Assembly: GCA_003598085.1 (NCBI GenBank) | Contig: QZKU01000087.1 | Coordinates: 1-25,482, forward strand | DNA from: Candidatus Abyssobacteria bacterium SURF_5 | Lineage (GTDB): Bacteria > Abyssobacteria > SURF-5 | DNA length: 25,482 nt | Direction of reading: 5' to 3' | Shown here: in pieces, positions 16,435 through 24,030 of the stretch | Numbering within the stretch: the stretch's first letter is position 1 | How the letters are laid out: each line of letters opens with the position of its first letter | Translations under genes and position numbers: made by a program | Notes under the pieces: generated by a model | What the model was told of the DNA's origin: nothing | The model's input: the letters and a program-made list of their open reading frames with translations, nothing else | Databases searched by the model: none

Positions 16435-19215
16435 CTACGCATCAAGGACTTTGCGAACTTTCAAGAGCAGTTCCTCCAGGTGAAACGGTTTTTGGAGCAA
16501 GCCCTTGACGCCGTCGCGCATGATCTCGCGGGTCTCCCCATTTCGGCCATACCCGGTAGAAAGGAGGGCTTTGACGCCGGGGTTGATCTCTTTCAGTCTC
16601 TGAAACGTCTCGCGTCCTCCCATTTTCGGCATGACCATATCGATGATCACGAGGCCGATGCTTCCATCATGCTCTCTGAACATCTCCACGGCTTCGACGC
16701 CGTCCTGTGCCAGAAGGACTTTATATCCGTAGGATTCGAGAACATCTTTTGCGAGCGAGCGTACGACTTCCTCGTCGTCGACAACGAGGATCAGTTCTTT
16801 TCCGCCACGGACCTCCTGAGGAGCGCTCGCGGTGGATGTCAATTCTTTTCCGCTAGCGGGCAAGTGTATCTCGAAGCACGACCCCTTGCCGAGCTTGCTG
16901 CGCACGCGGACATGTCCGCCATGATTTTTGATCACCCCATAGACCATAGAGAGGCCGAGCCCGGTTCCTTTCCCTTTTTCCTTCGTGGTAAAGAAGGGTT
17001 CAAAGATTCTCTCGATGGTTGCCGCGTCCATTCCGCATCCGCTATCTGACACGGATAAAACGACCGAGGGGATCGACTTTTTCGCGGGACGTTTGGCCGT
17101 ATGTTCCGGCGCCATCAGGTCTCGTTTTGTCTTGATAGCGAGTGTTCCACCGCCGGGCATTGCATCACGGGCGTTCACGCACAAATTCACCAGAACTTGT
17201 TGTATTTGCCCGACGTCAGCTTCGACGGTGGGGATCTCTTCATCGAGATGGATCTTGATCTGGATGAGTTTATCGAAGGTTCTGCCAATGATCTCCAGCG
17301 TCTCGTTCACGATGTCATTGATCGATACGACTTTCGGTTCGTATTTACCGCCTCGAGCGAAGGCCAGCAGTTGTGCAGTAAGCTCCGCCGCACGGCTCGC
17401 ACTTTTCTCGATGGTGTCGGCATAGGGATACACTTCATGCGCCGAGCCGATCCTGCTTTTCAGCAATGAAGCATATCCGAGAATTCCGCCAAGGAGATTG
17501 TTGAAATCGTGCGCTATCCCACCCGCCAGGGTGCCGATACTCTCCATTTTTTGCGCCTGCAAGAATTGCTGCTGAAGCTGTTTTTTTTCGGTGATGTCGC
17601 GCGTCACGCCCATCAATCCCGCGAGAGCCCCTTGCGAATTATGGAGAAAACTGATTTTTGTTTCAGCCCAAATCGAAGAGCCATCCTTCCGATAGAGCTC
17701 CGCATCGACAGTCCGAATCCGTGTTTTCTTTTGATCAAGCACGTCGGATTCGGCCTCGTTGGGCAGCATCTCTTTGATTGCTTTAAGGGGGCACAGCGGC
17801 AGGATTTTCTCTACTATCTGTCCGATTACCTCTTGTGGGTCAAGGCCCAGGACGGGTTTGACGGACGGACTGATGTAGGTGAACCGAAAATCGAGATCGG
17901 CTATCCAAATGATATCCAGTACGTTTTCCGCCAGTAATCGGTAATTGCTCTCGCTTTCCTCACGCGCCTTCTCGGCCTGGTTACGCTGCTCGATTTCATG
18001 GATGAGTTTCAGGTTCGAAATTCGCAGTTCCTCAGCAGAGCGGGCGATGACTTCGAGTTCGGCCTTTCGCTTCTGATTTCTGTAGAAGATTAACCCTGCA
18101 ACGGCGCCAATCAGCATCAGCAGTGAAGCCACGAGAAAATTATTTCTGGTATTTTTCCTCACTGGAGCGGCTATTTGCTCGTAATCGGTGGTCATGGCGA
18201 GAGACCACGGCTGGTCGTGAAGCCTGATGGGAAGGAAAGCGACGGCTTTTCTCACCTTTTCCGGTTTGCCACCGGCGCCGACAGCATAGTAGGTTCCGAA
18301 ACCTTCTTCTCCGTTAATCATCTTCTGAACGAGATCCTGAAAGTCTTTACCATCAGATTTTTCGAAGTTGCCGGATTCGATGTCAATGATGTTCTTGCCG
18401 ATATGGTCTGTATTCGAATGGGAGATCACAATGCCTTGAGTATCTATGATCCAGGTGGAATCGGCTGCTCCGGTTTGGACGCGGCAGGCGGATTCATTCA
18501 GGCAGGCCAAGGGGATCGAAATGCAAAGTATGCCCAGGAAATTTTTCTCATCAAAAACAGGGTGATAGAGATAGAAGCCGGGTTCTCCGGCAGAGAGTTC
18601 AAGGACCTGACTCACATGAGGTTCCCGCTTGTCCAGCACGTATTGGACCTCCGGCATCTGTGACCAATCTTTTCCGATATCGCTCTTCAGATAGGGCACC
18701 CGATGCAACACCTTTCCTGTCTTATCAAGCCGATAAATCGAGTCGACTCTGCCTCCCACGTGATCCAGTAAAGCCTCGCTGGCAACATAGTCGTAATAGG
18801 CTAGTGGTTTTCCTGACTTGAACTCACCGCTGAAAGGTTTGCGGGCAAGAAGACTCAGATAGTCCTGCATATCGCGAACGAATTGTTCGATACACTGCGC
18901 CTTTTCTCCGGCGATGCCGAACATGTATTGGTTTACTCTTGCTACAGTCTCTCTCTCGAATTTGTAAACGTTTCTCTGTGTCCATAACAGAACACCCGCT
19001 GCAAAGAGTATGCATGCTGAGGCGAGAAACGCCTTTTTCAGGAAACTTAACCAAGCAGGGCGCACCTTCATCCTGTGTAATTCAAGCCGCTTCCACACCT
19101 TTTCCAGGGTTCTGTAACCGCCGCACAATGAAGCCTTTCCCCGGCTAACGAAGGTGCCGAGGAGGCTGTCATTCAATGTGAGCTTGGACAGTGTTTTGGG
19201 AAACAGGAATTTCAT
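16435..19215 (-). CDS. Hybrid sensor histidine kinase (Cache-type sensor, PAS, HisKA, HATPase, receiver)
   Basis: 926 residues. A transmembrane helix near 60-82 and a second near 357-378 flank a periplasmic region of about 275 residues that looks like a double Cache sensor. PAS follows (about 422-550), then HisKA with AGGIAHDFNNLLGGILGY (phospho-His about 568), the ATPase with VNLCVNARDAMP (N box) and GTGLGLSMVYGV (G2 box), and a C-terminal receiver with VVDDEE, phospho-Asp about 857 (VIIDMVMPKMGG) and a QKP Lys. All residues needed for phosphotransfer are visible. No partner response regulator or Hpt gene lies here. No strong ribosome site precedes ATG 19215; an ATG at 19071 (after ACACAGG) is a serious alternative and keeps both helices. 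Confidence 0.95.
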   Translation of the reverse strand: MKFLFPKTLSKLTLNDSLLGTFVSRGKASLCGGYRTLEKVWKRLELHRMKVRPAWLSFLKKAFLASACILFAAGVLLWTQRNVYKFERETVARVNQYMFGIAGEKAQCIEQFVRDMQDYLSLLARKPFSGEFKSGKPLAYYDYVASEALLDHVGGRVDSIYRLDKTGKVLHRVPYLKSDIGKDWSQMPEVQYVLDKREPHVSQVLELSAGEPGFYLYHPVFDEKNFLGILCISIPLACLNESACRVQTGAADSTWIIDTQGIVISHSNTDHIGKNIIDIESGNFEKSDGKDFQDLVQKMINGEEGFGTYYAVGAGGKPEKVRKAVAFLPIRLHDQPWSLAMTTDYEQIAAPVRKNTRNNFLVASLLMLIGAVAGLIFYRNQKRKAELEVIARSAEELRISNLKLIHEIEQRNQAEKAREESESNYRLLAENVLDIIWIADLDFRFTYISPSVKPVLGLDPQEVIGQIVEKILPLCPLKAIKEMLPNEAESDVLDQKKTRIRTVDAELYRKDGSSIWAETKISFLHNSQGALAGLMGVTRDITEKKQLQQQFLQAQKMESIGTLAGGIAHDFNNLLGGILGYASLLKSRIGSAHEVYPYADTIEKSASRAAELTAQLLAFARGGKYEPKVVSINDIVNETLEIIGRTFDKLIQIKIHLDEEIPTVEADVGQIQQVLVNLCVNARDAMPGGGTLAIKTKRDLMAPEHTAKRPAKKSIPSVVLSVSDSGCGMDAATIERIFEPFFTTKEKGKGTGLGLSMVYGVIKNHGGHVRVRSKLGKGSCFEIHLPASGKELTSTASAPQEVRGGKELILVVDDEEVVRSLAKDVLESYGYKVLLAQDGVEAVEMFREHDGSIGLVIIDMVMPKMGGRETFQRLKEINPGVKALLSTGYGRNGETREIMRDGVKGLLQKPFHLEELLLKVRKVLDA

Positions 19216-19427
19216 CGTGAAAGTGTTCTTGGCCGTACAGCATCCGAGCAGTATTCTCCCCCCTGAGAGAAGAGCATTTATTATGCCGAGAGGCCCTTTG
19301 CGTCTGTCGAATGTAATAAACTTTTACGTGTCAAAGGGTTATCTTTAGAAGCGGTGAGCAGGGCATGCAGGCAAAAGGGGCGAATATCGTTTGCAAATGA
19401 GTACGATTTATGCCGTCTTTTTGAGAA

Positions 19428-20099
19428 TCAATGTGGGTTAGCGGGAAGCGTGAAGCGAGGGGGGAATTCGTCACCTGAGCGTTGAATCTCGAGGCGGACC
19501 TGTTCAAGGCCGGTGTCGACCATATCGAGGACTTGTGCCGCTCGATACGAGAGGTCGATTTCGCGGCCGTCGATAAAGGGTCCCCGGTCGTTGATGCGGA
19601 TGACAGTTTGGCGGCCATTGCGCACGTTGGTTACGCGAATACTGGTGCCGAACGGCAGTGTTCGATGCGCCGCAGTGTAGGCAAACATGTCATATCTCTC
19701 CCCGTTTGCAGTCGTTCGTCCATGGAAGCGGGGGCCGTACCAGGAGGCGATGCCGTAGATTATCTTGAATGGCCGTGGTTCAGCAAGGGGCTCTTCACCC
19801 AAAAGATAGCGGAAAGGCGCGATCCTTTTCACAATTTGTGGATCTCTTCTGATTGTTTGATCGGTCACATGATCTGTTCGGTTGGCAGCGGCGCCAATCG
19901 CTCTTTCCGGTTGCTGCGTTTCCGGTTCGAGCCGGTGAGAATGGTCCATCAATGGGAAACTTTCGGAATCAGCCGTTTGCCGGCGAAACTGCGCAGCTTC
20001 AGCAACTGTGGTAGATGGTTGAGTGAGTCCCGCCAGTCTGAATGTGACAAACCAGACGGCAGACAGGACCATCACGATGTAAAGAAGCAATCCTCTCAC
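19428..20099 (-). CDS. rlpA: RlpA-like septal lytic transglycosylase
   Basis: 223 residues with GTG start and an uncleaved-looking hydrophobic N-terminus (2-20). A low-complexity linker (about 30-105) leads to the double-psi beta-barrel: GIASWYGPRFHGRTTANGE, YTAAHRTLPFGT and RINDRGPFIDGREIDLS. Glu134, His145 and Asp171 correspond to residues needed in Pseudomonas RlpA, so activity on naked glycan is plausible. There is no SPOR domain, so septal targeting must be indirect. An extended -10 (TGATAATAT) lies about 60 bp upstream without a clear -35. The kinase gene begins 212 bp later; that gap holds a TTGACA near 19330 but no convincing -10 at the right spacing. Confidence 0.92.
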   Translation of the reverse strand: MRGLLLYIVMVLSAVWFVTFRLAGLTQPSTTVAEAAQFRRQTADSESFPLMDHSHRLEPETQQPERAIGAAANRTDHVTDQTIRRDPQIVKRIAPFRYLLGEEPLAEPRPFKIIYGIASWYGPRFHGRTTANGERYDMFAYTAAHRTLPFGTSIRVTNVRNGRQTVIRINDRGPFIDGREIDLSYRAAQVLDMVDTGLEQVRLEIQRSGDEFPPRFTLPANPH

Positions 20100-20194
20100 T
20101 GTTCAATTTTGGCAGATAGATCGGTTTTCAGATAGCGCGACCATCAAAATAATATTATCAGGATTATGAAAAAATGCTATTAGCGGAGGACTTT

Positions 20195-20219
20195 TCTCAA
20201 GGCATTTCCACTCTTGAGA
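20195..20219. repeat. 7-bp inverted repeat upstream of rlpA
   Basis: TCTCAAG (20195-20201) and CTTGAGA (20213-20219) with an 11-nt centre, about 100 bp ahead of the rlpA start. The arm and spacing resemble those at 9162-9188; a possible operator. Confidence 0.35.
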
Positions 20220-20300
20220 GATGAAGATCTTATTCTGGAGGAGTCCGGAGTTGCTTCAGTTTTCAGAGAGAGGAGAGACTGAGGGACAGCGGCGGGAGAA

Positions 20301-20332
20301 AGGACAGGCGACCTCTTCAGGCCGCCTATCCT
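20301..20332 (-). terminator. Terminator of the SDR/zinc-ribbon operon
   Basis: On the minus strand a continuous 14-bp stem surrounds a GAAG loop. Two of the pairs are G-U in the minus-strand RNA but would be A-C mismatches in a plus-strand RNA, which fixes the direction. The tail is CTTTCTCCC, moderately T-rich. It lies 27 bp after the zinc-ribbon stop. Confidence 0.65.
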
Positions 20333-20358
20333 TTTATTCTTCAGGTTTGGAACTGCTT

Positions 20359-20529
20359 TTACTGGCGAGGAGGTTGGAGCGTGCCGCAGTGAATACAGCG
20401 CTCGGTGTTGTAATCTTTGTCCTTCACCATTCCAAACCGGCCGCACTGAGTGCACCCGCGGGCAAAGCTCTTTATTTCGATTTTTAGGCCCGCAATGCTA
20501 TAGCTTTCGACTTTTTCTTCTTCGGCCAT
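20359..20529 (-). CDS. Small zinc-ribbon protein, 56 residues
   Basis: The ATG at 20529 is preceded by AAAGGTGG at 5 nt, better than an in-frame start at 20565. Four cysteines (26, 29, 45, 48) in CTQC and CIHC, 15 residues apart, form a typical rubredoxin-like or zinc-ribbon knuckle pair. An acidic N-terminus MAEEEKVESY precedes a hydrophobic strand. It follows the SDR gene by 41 bp and is closed by a terminator at 20301-20332, so the two are one operon. I do not recognise a named family; nucleic acid or partner binding would be usual for such proteins. Confidence 0.75.
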   Translation of the reverse strand: MAEEEKVESYSIAGLKIEIKSFARGCTQCGRFGMVKDKDYNTERCIHCGTLQPPRQ

Positions 20530-20570
20530 TGGTACCACCTTTCTTTGTTCCGGAGAATGAAGCACATGCC

Positions 20571-21368
20571 TTAGAGGCTGATCCCGGAATCGACTTCGAG
20601 GACTTGTCCGTTAACTCCATCGGCCTGCGGGATCGCGAGCGAGAAAATAGCGCCGGCGGCCTCTTCGGGGGTAAGAATCCGGCCCCCGCGCATGACCATA
20701 AACTGCTCACCCATGGAGCGCATCTGCTCGGGAATACCGATATTGGCGCCAAGGATCTGGTCGCCCTTGGTAGATTGTGTGAGACGCGTTTCGACGAATC
20801 CATAAGCGACGGCATTGCAATTGACTTTAATGCGAAGCCATTCTTTGGCCATTACCCGCATGAGACCGACAACGCCGCTTTTTGCGGCTCCGTAATTGCT
20901 CTGCCCGGAATTGCCACGAGTTCCCGCCTCAGAGGAGACGAAGATGACGCGGCGATACTTACCGTCCTGGCTCAATTCTTTCAAGTGAGGATAGGCCAAT
21001 TTACACAGCATCCATGGAGCTTCCATGTGGATCCGCTCCATCAGGCGGAAATCTTCAAGTTCCATCTTCTGTATGACTTTGTCGTTGCAGAAGCCGGCGC
21101 AAGGCACGAGAATATCCAGCCCCTTGAAGTTATCCAGCGCGGCTTTGATCAGAGCTTCATTGGTTGATTGTTCCATCACGTTTCCGGCAACGGCTACCGC
21201 TTTGCCACCGGCCTTCTTAATGGAATCCACAACTTCACCGGCCGGTCCCTTATCTAAATCGGATACGACTACACTTGCTCCCTGTTCGCCAAACATTTTC
21301 GCAGCCGCTGCGCCGATTCCACGACCGGCGCCCGTTACTACGGCCACTTTTCCATCGAGCAGACCCAT
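20571..21368 (-). CDS. SDR family NAD(P)-dependent oxidoreductase
   Basis: 265 residues from an ATG at 21368 with AAGGAGG eight bases upstream. Classical short-chain dehydrogenase: TGAGRGIG (12-19) binds the cofactor; Ser145/146, Tyr159 (SNYGAAKSG) and Lys163 form the catalytic set; and the C-terminus reads NGQVLEVDSG. The usual NNAG segment is PCAG (89-92), so the Asn that stabilises the central sheet is replaced by Cys. Resemblance is to FabG-like 3-ketoacyl or hydroxyacyl-CoA reductases, but the substrate is not decidable. Asp37 after the dinucleotide fold (VVVSDLD) suggests NAD(H) rather than NADP(H). First gene of a two-gene operon with the zinc ribbon. Confidence 0.93.
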   Translation of the reverse strand: MGLLDGKVAVVTGAGRGIGAAAAKMFGEQGASVVVSDLDKGPAGEVVDSIKKAGGKAVAVAGNVMEQSTNEALIKAALDNFKGLDILVPCAGFCNDKVIQKMELEDFRLMERIHMEAPWMLCKLAYPHLKELSQDGKYRRVIFVSSEAGTRGNSGQSNYGAAKSGVVGLMRVMAKEWLRIKVNCNAVAYGFVETRLTQSTKGDQILGANIGIPEQMRSMGEQFMVMRGGRILTPEEAAGAIFSLAIPQADGVNGQVLEVDSGISL

Positions 21369-21491
21369 GGTAACAGCCTCCTTTTTACTTGATACCCAGC
21401 GAACTTCGCTCATAGATTTGATATGTTTGGGACAGCCCATCGCGGGAAAATCGGGGCGCGCGCCGGGCCGGCTCCTGTCGAAGCAGATTTT

Positions 21492-21519
21492 ATTCTATCA
21501 TATTTTCGTGTAATTGCAA
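21492..21519 (-). promoter_or_regulatory. Promoter of the SDR/zinc-ribbon operon
   Basis: Minus-strand TTGCAA (21514-21519), 16-bp spacer, TAGAAT (21492-21497) with an extended TG one base before the -10. The leader to 21368 would be about 115 nt. The -35 overlaps the hairpin at 21516-21536. Confidence 0.5.
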
Positions 21520-21536
21520 CCTTTTTTTGAGGTTGC
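21516..21536. repeat. 7-bp hairpin with homopolymer loop downstream of the rhomboid gene
   Basis: GCAACCT (21516-21522) and AGGTTGC (21530-21536) surround a T6G loop. It lies 20 bp after the rhomboid stop, so it may end that transcript, but no U-tract follows the stem on the minus strand. Confidence 0.45.
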
Positions 21537-21555
21537 CCGCGGGGGGAGGAACCTG

Positions 21556-22785
21556 CTATCCGAAAACGGCCTTTCCCTGCGCTCTCAGCTTCCGGAGCCG
21601 GTATTCGGCGTCCAGGCTGCGGGGCGAATGGGGGAACAGTTCTTTGAGGAGGCTGAAAGCGGCGTGAGCGCGCCCATAGTCGTTGAGTGGACCGGCAAAA
21701 ATGTCGCCCATCTCGTACAGAAGCAAATCGAGTCCGCGAGGTTCGGCGCTCGGCCTGAACGCGTCGGCCATGATTCCGAGGGCGTGGCCATATTTCTTCA
21801 GCCGGGCAAATCTGCGTCCGATGACGAGGCGGCGCGAGTTATCGGGCCGGTTTTCACCCGTTGCGGCGAGGGCGAGATAAGAAGAAACCGCTTTGGCGTC
21901 GTCTTTTTTCCGGATCGCCGCCTCAAACGCCCGCTCAAACCATTTTCTTCCTTCATCCGCCCTTTTCCTCCGCATCTCTGTTTTGCCAAATTCGATTAAT
22001 ACGAGGGGGTCGCGGGGGTCGACTTTCAGCGCCTCCTTCAGCTTCTTTGCAGCCTCTTCAAACTTATTCTGACCGAGAAAATCAGAGTATTCATCGAGGG
22101 CGGCGACAACCTTTTGCCGCCGTATACTGGAGGTAACGGATGCTGAATAACTAAGGAGCAATGGCACAATTGCCCCGAATCCGAATCCGCCGATGTGCGC
22201 CCAGAAGGCAATCGCCGAATCGCCGGAGAACGGAGGCGACCACATGGCGTTGATGAGTTGCAGTATGAACCACCATCCCAAGAAAAGAATCGTTGGAAAC
22301 GTTATCTTTGTCCCATATCTCAGAATGAACGAGAAGTAAAGGCAATCCACTTTATCACCCGGAAATGAAGCCGCATACGCGCCTAATAATCCGGCAATGG
22401 CGCCCGATGCGCCTACGCACGGTATATCGGCGGCATACGAAGGCGTGAAACCCGCGTATAGCAATCCGCCGGCGATTCCGCTGCTGAAATACAGGAGCGC
22501 GCACGGCAGGGTTTTAAAGCGCTGCTCAACGGCGCGTCCAAACAACCAGAGGAAGTACATGTTTCCCAGAACGTGAAGCCACCCGCTATGAATGAACATG
22601 CACGTGAACAGGCTAAGCGAATCAAACCGTTCGGGAATGAAGCCGTAGTCGTAGTAGATAAGTTCCCGGACCGGGTCGGGATAGAACAGCAGCACCCCGA
22701 AAACGGCGGCGTTGGCGATAATGATGAGGTAGGTAAAGAGGGGAAATCTCTCTATCTCCGTTTCGATTTTATACGGCAAAATCAT
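21556..22785 (-). CDS. Rhomboid intramembrane serine protease with TPR-like C-terminal tail
   Basis: 409 residues. Six to seven membrane segments fill residues 15-215. Key residues are visible: HSGWLHVLGN (His71, Asn75), GASG with nucleophile Ser127, and AHIGGFGFG with His197 completing the dyad. Rhomboids cut transmembrane substrates in the plane of the membrane. From about 225 the protein is soluble and helical, with TPR-like repeats (FEEAAKKLKEALKVDPRDPLVLIEFGKTEM and a later FARLKKYGHALGIMADAF), suggesting partner binding at the cytoplasmic face. Its gene lies 81 bp after the TPR/zinc-finger gene and could be the last of three co-transcribed genes. The ribosome site is weak (GTGAG). Confidence 0.93.
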   Translation of the reverse strand: MILPYKIETEIERFPLFTYLIIIANAAVFGVLLFYPDPVRELIYYDYGFIPERFDSLSLFTCMFIHSGWLHVLGNMYFLWLFGRAVEQRFKTLPCALLYFSSGIAGGLLYAGFTPSYAADIPCVGASGAIAGLLGAYAASFPGDKVDCLYFSFILRYGTKITFPTILFLGWWFILQLINAMWSPPFSGDSAIAFWAHIGGFGFGAIVPLLLSYSASVTSSIRRQKVVAALDEYSDFLGQNKFEEAAKKLKEALKVDPRDPLVLIEFGKTEMRRKRADEGRKWFERAFEAAIRKKDDAKAVSSYLALAATGENRPDNSRRLVIGRRFARLKKYGHALGIMADAFRPSAEPRGLDLLLYEMGDIFAGPLNDYGRAHAAFSLLKELFPHSPRSLDAEYRLRKLRAQGKAVFG

Positions 22786-22866
22786 TGCTCACGCCTTTTT
22801 TCTTTACGGTTTGCTGCATTGCATTCTCTCCGTCGAGGTACGCAGCGAGCGCCGGGCCGGAGGATG

Positions 22867-24030
22867 TCATTCAAAATGAATGATCTCCACTTTCTCTTTT
22901 CTTTCTACCTCTACCTCGTTTTGCCTCTCGTCGTTTCTCGTCCCGCGTTGAACGGATTCAATTCGTCTTAATTCGAGCCTGGCTTCTTCTGCCGTTCGGG
23001 AACCAGGAATTGCATCGACTATGAGCCAAAGCCAGTATTCGGCATCTCCATGCCGATTGAGCGAGATAAGGAGGTGTCCCATTTTCAAGAACGTTTCATA
23101 TTCCACCGTCTCGAAGTCGAAATTAGTGCGGGTATAACTTGCGATGCGGGTTTCATAATTGTAGGGACCTTCGGGGCGCGCCATGACATTAAGGAATCGG
23201 GAGAAGGTTTCTGGCACGAACCGCACATCCTTCACGAGGCGTTTGTAGATTGCCAGTGCCTGGTCGGGTTGGCTGTCTTCAAGAAGCTGTGCCAGATGGA
23301 ATTCGGCGATGACGGGAAAGGTTTTGTCGTCTCCGGAGAGATTAACAAGCTTTTCGTAGATGGCAACGGCCGACTGCTGTTGCTCCGCCTTAGAAAGGAG
23401 ACGCGCGCAGGCAAGCGCTATTGCATGTTCTTCCCAACGGCCAGAATGTCTCACCTTCATTGATTCTAAAATGAGGCGGGCGCGCTCATATTCCTGTGTT
23501 GCTTCAAGAGAACGGCCATGTGCCTTAAGAGAGTCCGCGTACTCTTCAATGCGGTACGCTTTCTGGAGAAAGAGGATTGTTTCCAGCCGGAACCGCTCTT
23601 CAGCTTCCGCCGTGTTTGCAGGAAGGCCTCCGCCCAAAAGTCCTTTTCGTTGAATTTTTCCGCAGGTTAGCAGAATGTTTGCAAGAACGACAGCCAGCAC
23701 TACCGCCAGCGTAAGCGGATGGATAAGCAGTTTTTTAATCCGGCCGCCGAACCGCGAGCCGGCAAGGACCTCATCCCGAAAAGTCATGCATTTGGCGCAC
23801 ATGATTTTGTTCCGCCGAATTACATAGCAGCGGGCGCACAAGTCGGCGCCGCAGGACTCGCAGACCGCGGTTGCAATCCGGGCCGGATGATTGACGCATC
23901 TATAGTCGGCGGTTGTCTGGATATTGTGCAGGAGGTCGGTAACGGCGTTGGTGATCCGATCGTGCGGAGGGGCTGCTGCTTCCGCGTTCAGCTTGTTCTT
24001 TGGCCTCTTTTTTTCCTGTTTTTCACTCAA
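22867..24030 (-). CDS. Membrane protein with B-box-like zinc finger and TPR-like domain
   Basis: 387 residues. A charged start is followed by a Cys/His cluster (C45, H48, C57, C60, C65, C68, C78, C81) arranged as a B-box/FYVE-like double zinc site (HPARIATAVCESCGADLC), then a single transmembrane helix (about 103-123) and a long helical region with TPR-like repeats (SAVAIYEKLVNLS, QALAIYKRLVKD). The zinc end faces the cytoplasm and the TPR end the periplasm if topology follows the positive-inside rule. The start is a TTG whose ribosome site (TAGGA) lies in the end of the upstream gene; the 8-bp overlap TTGAGTGA means tight coupling. The last about 20 residues are low complexity (E/K/R/V). Not a named family. 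Confidence 0.8.
   Translation of the reverse strand: MSEKQEKKRPKNKLNAEAAAPPHDRITNAVTDLLHNIQTTADYRCVNHPARIATAVCESCGADLCARCYVIRRNKIMCAKCMTFRDEVLAGSRFGGRIKKLLIHPLTLAVVLAVVLANILLTCGKIQRKGLLGGGLPANTAEAEERFRLETILFLQKAYRIEEYADSLKAHGRSLEATQEYERARLILESMKVRHSGRWEEHAIALACARLLSKAEQQQSAVAIYEKLVNLSGDDKTFPVIAEFHLAQLLEDSQPDQALAIYKRLVKDVRFVPETFSRFLNVMARPEGPYNYETRIASYTRTNFDFETVEYETFLKMGHLLISLNRHGDAEYWLWLIVDAIPGSRTAEEARLELRRIESVQRGTRNDERQNEVEVERKEKVEIIHFE

Noticed and set aside
16429-18663. Several long plus-strand frames across the kinase gene
   Set aside because: All are antisense to clear kinase, PAS and receiver motifs, and none shows a protein family or ribosome site.
19320-19340. TTGACA on the minus strand as the histidine kinase promoter
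   Set aside because: No acceptable -10 lies 16-18 bp downstream, so it is not listed as a feature.
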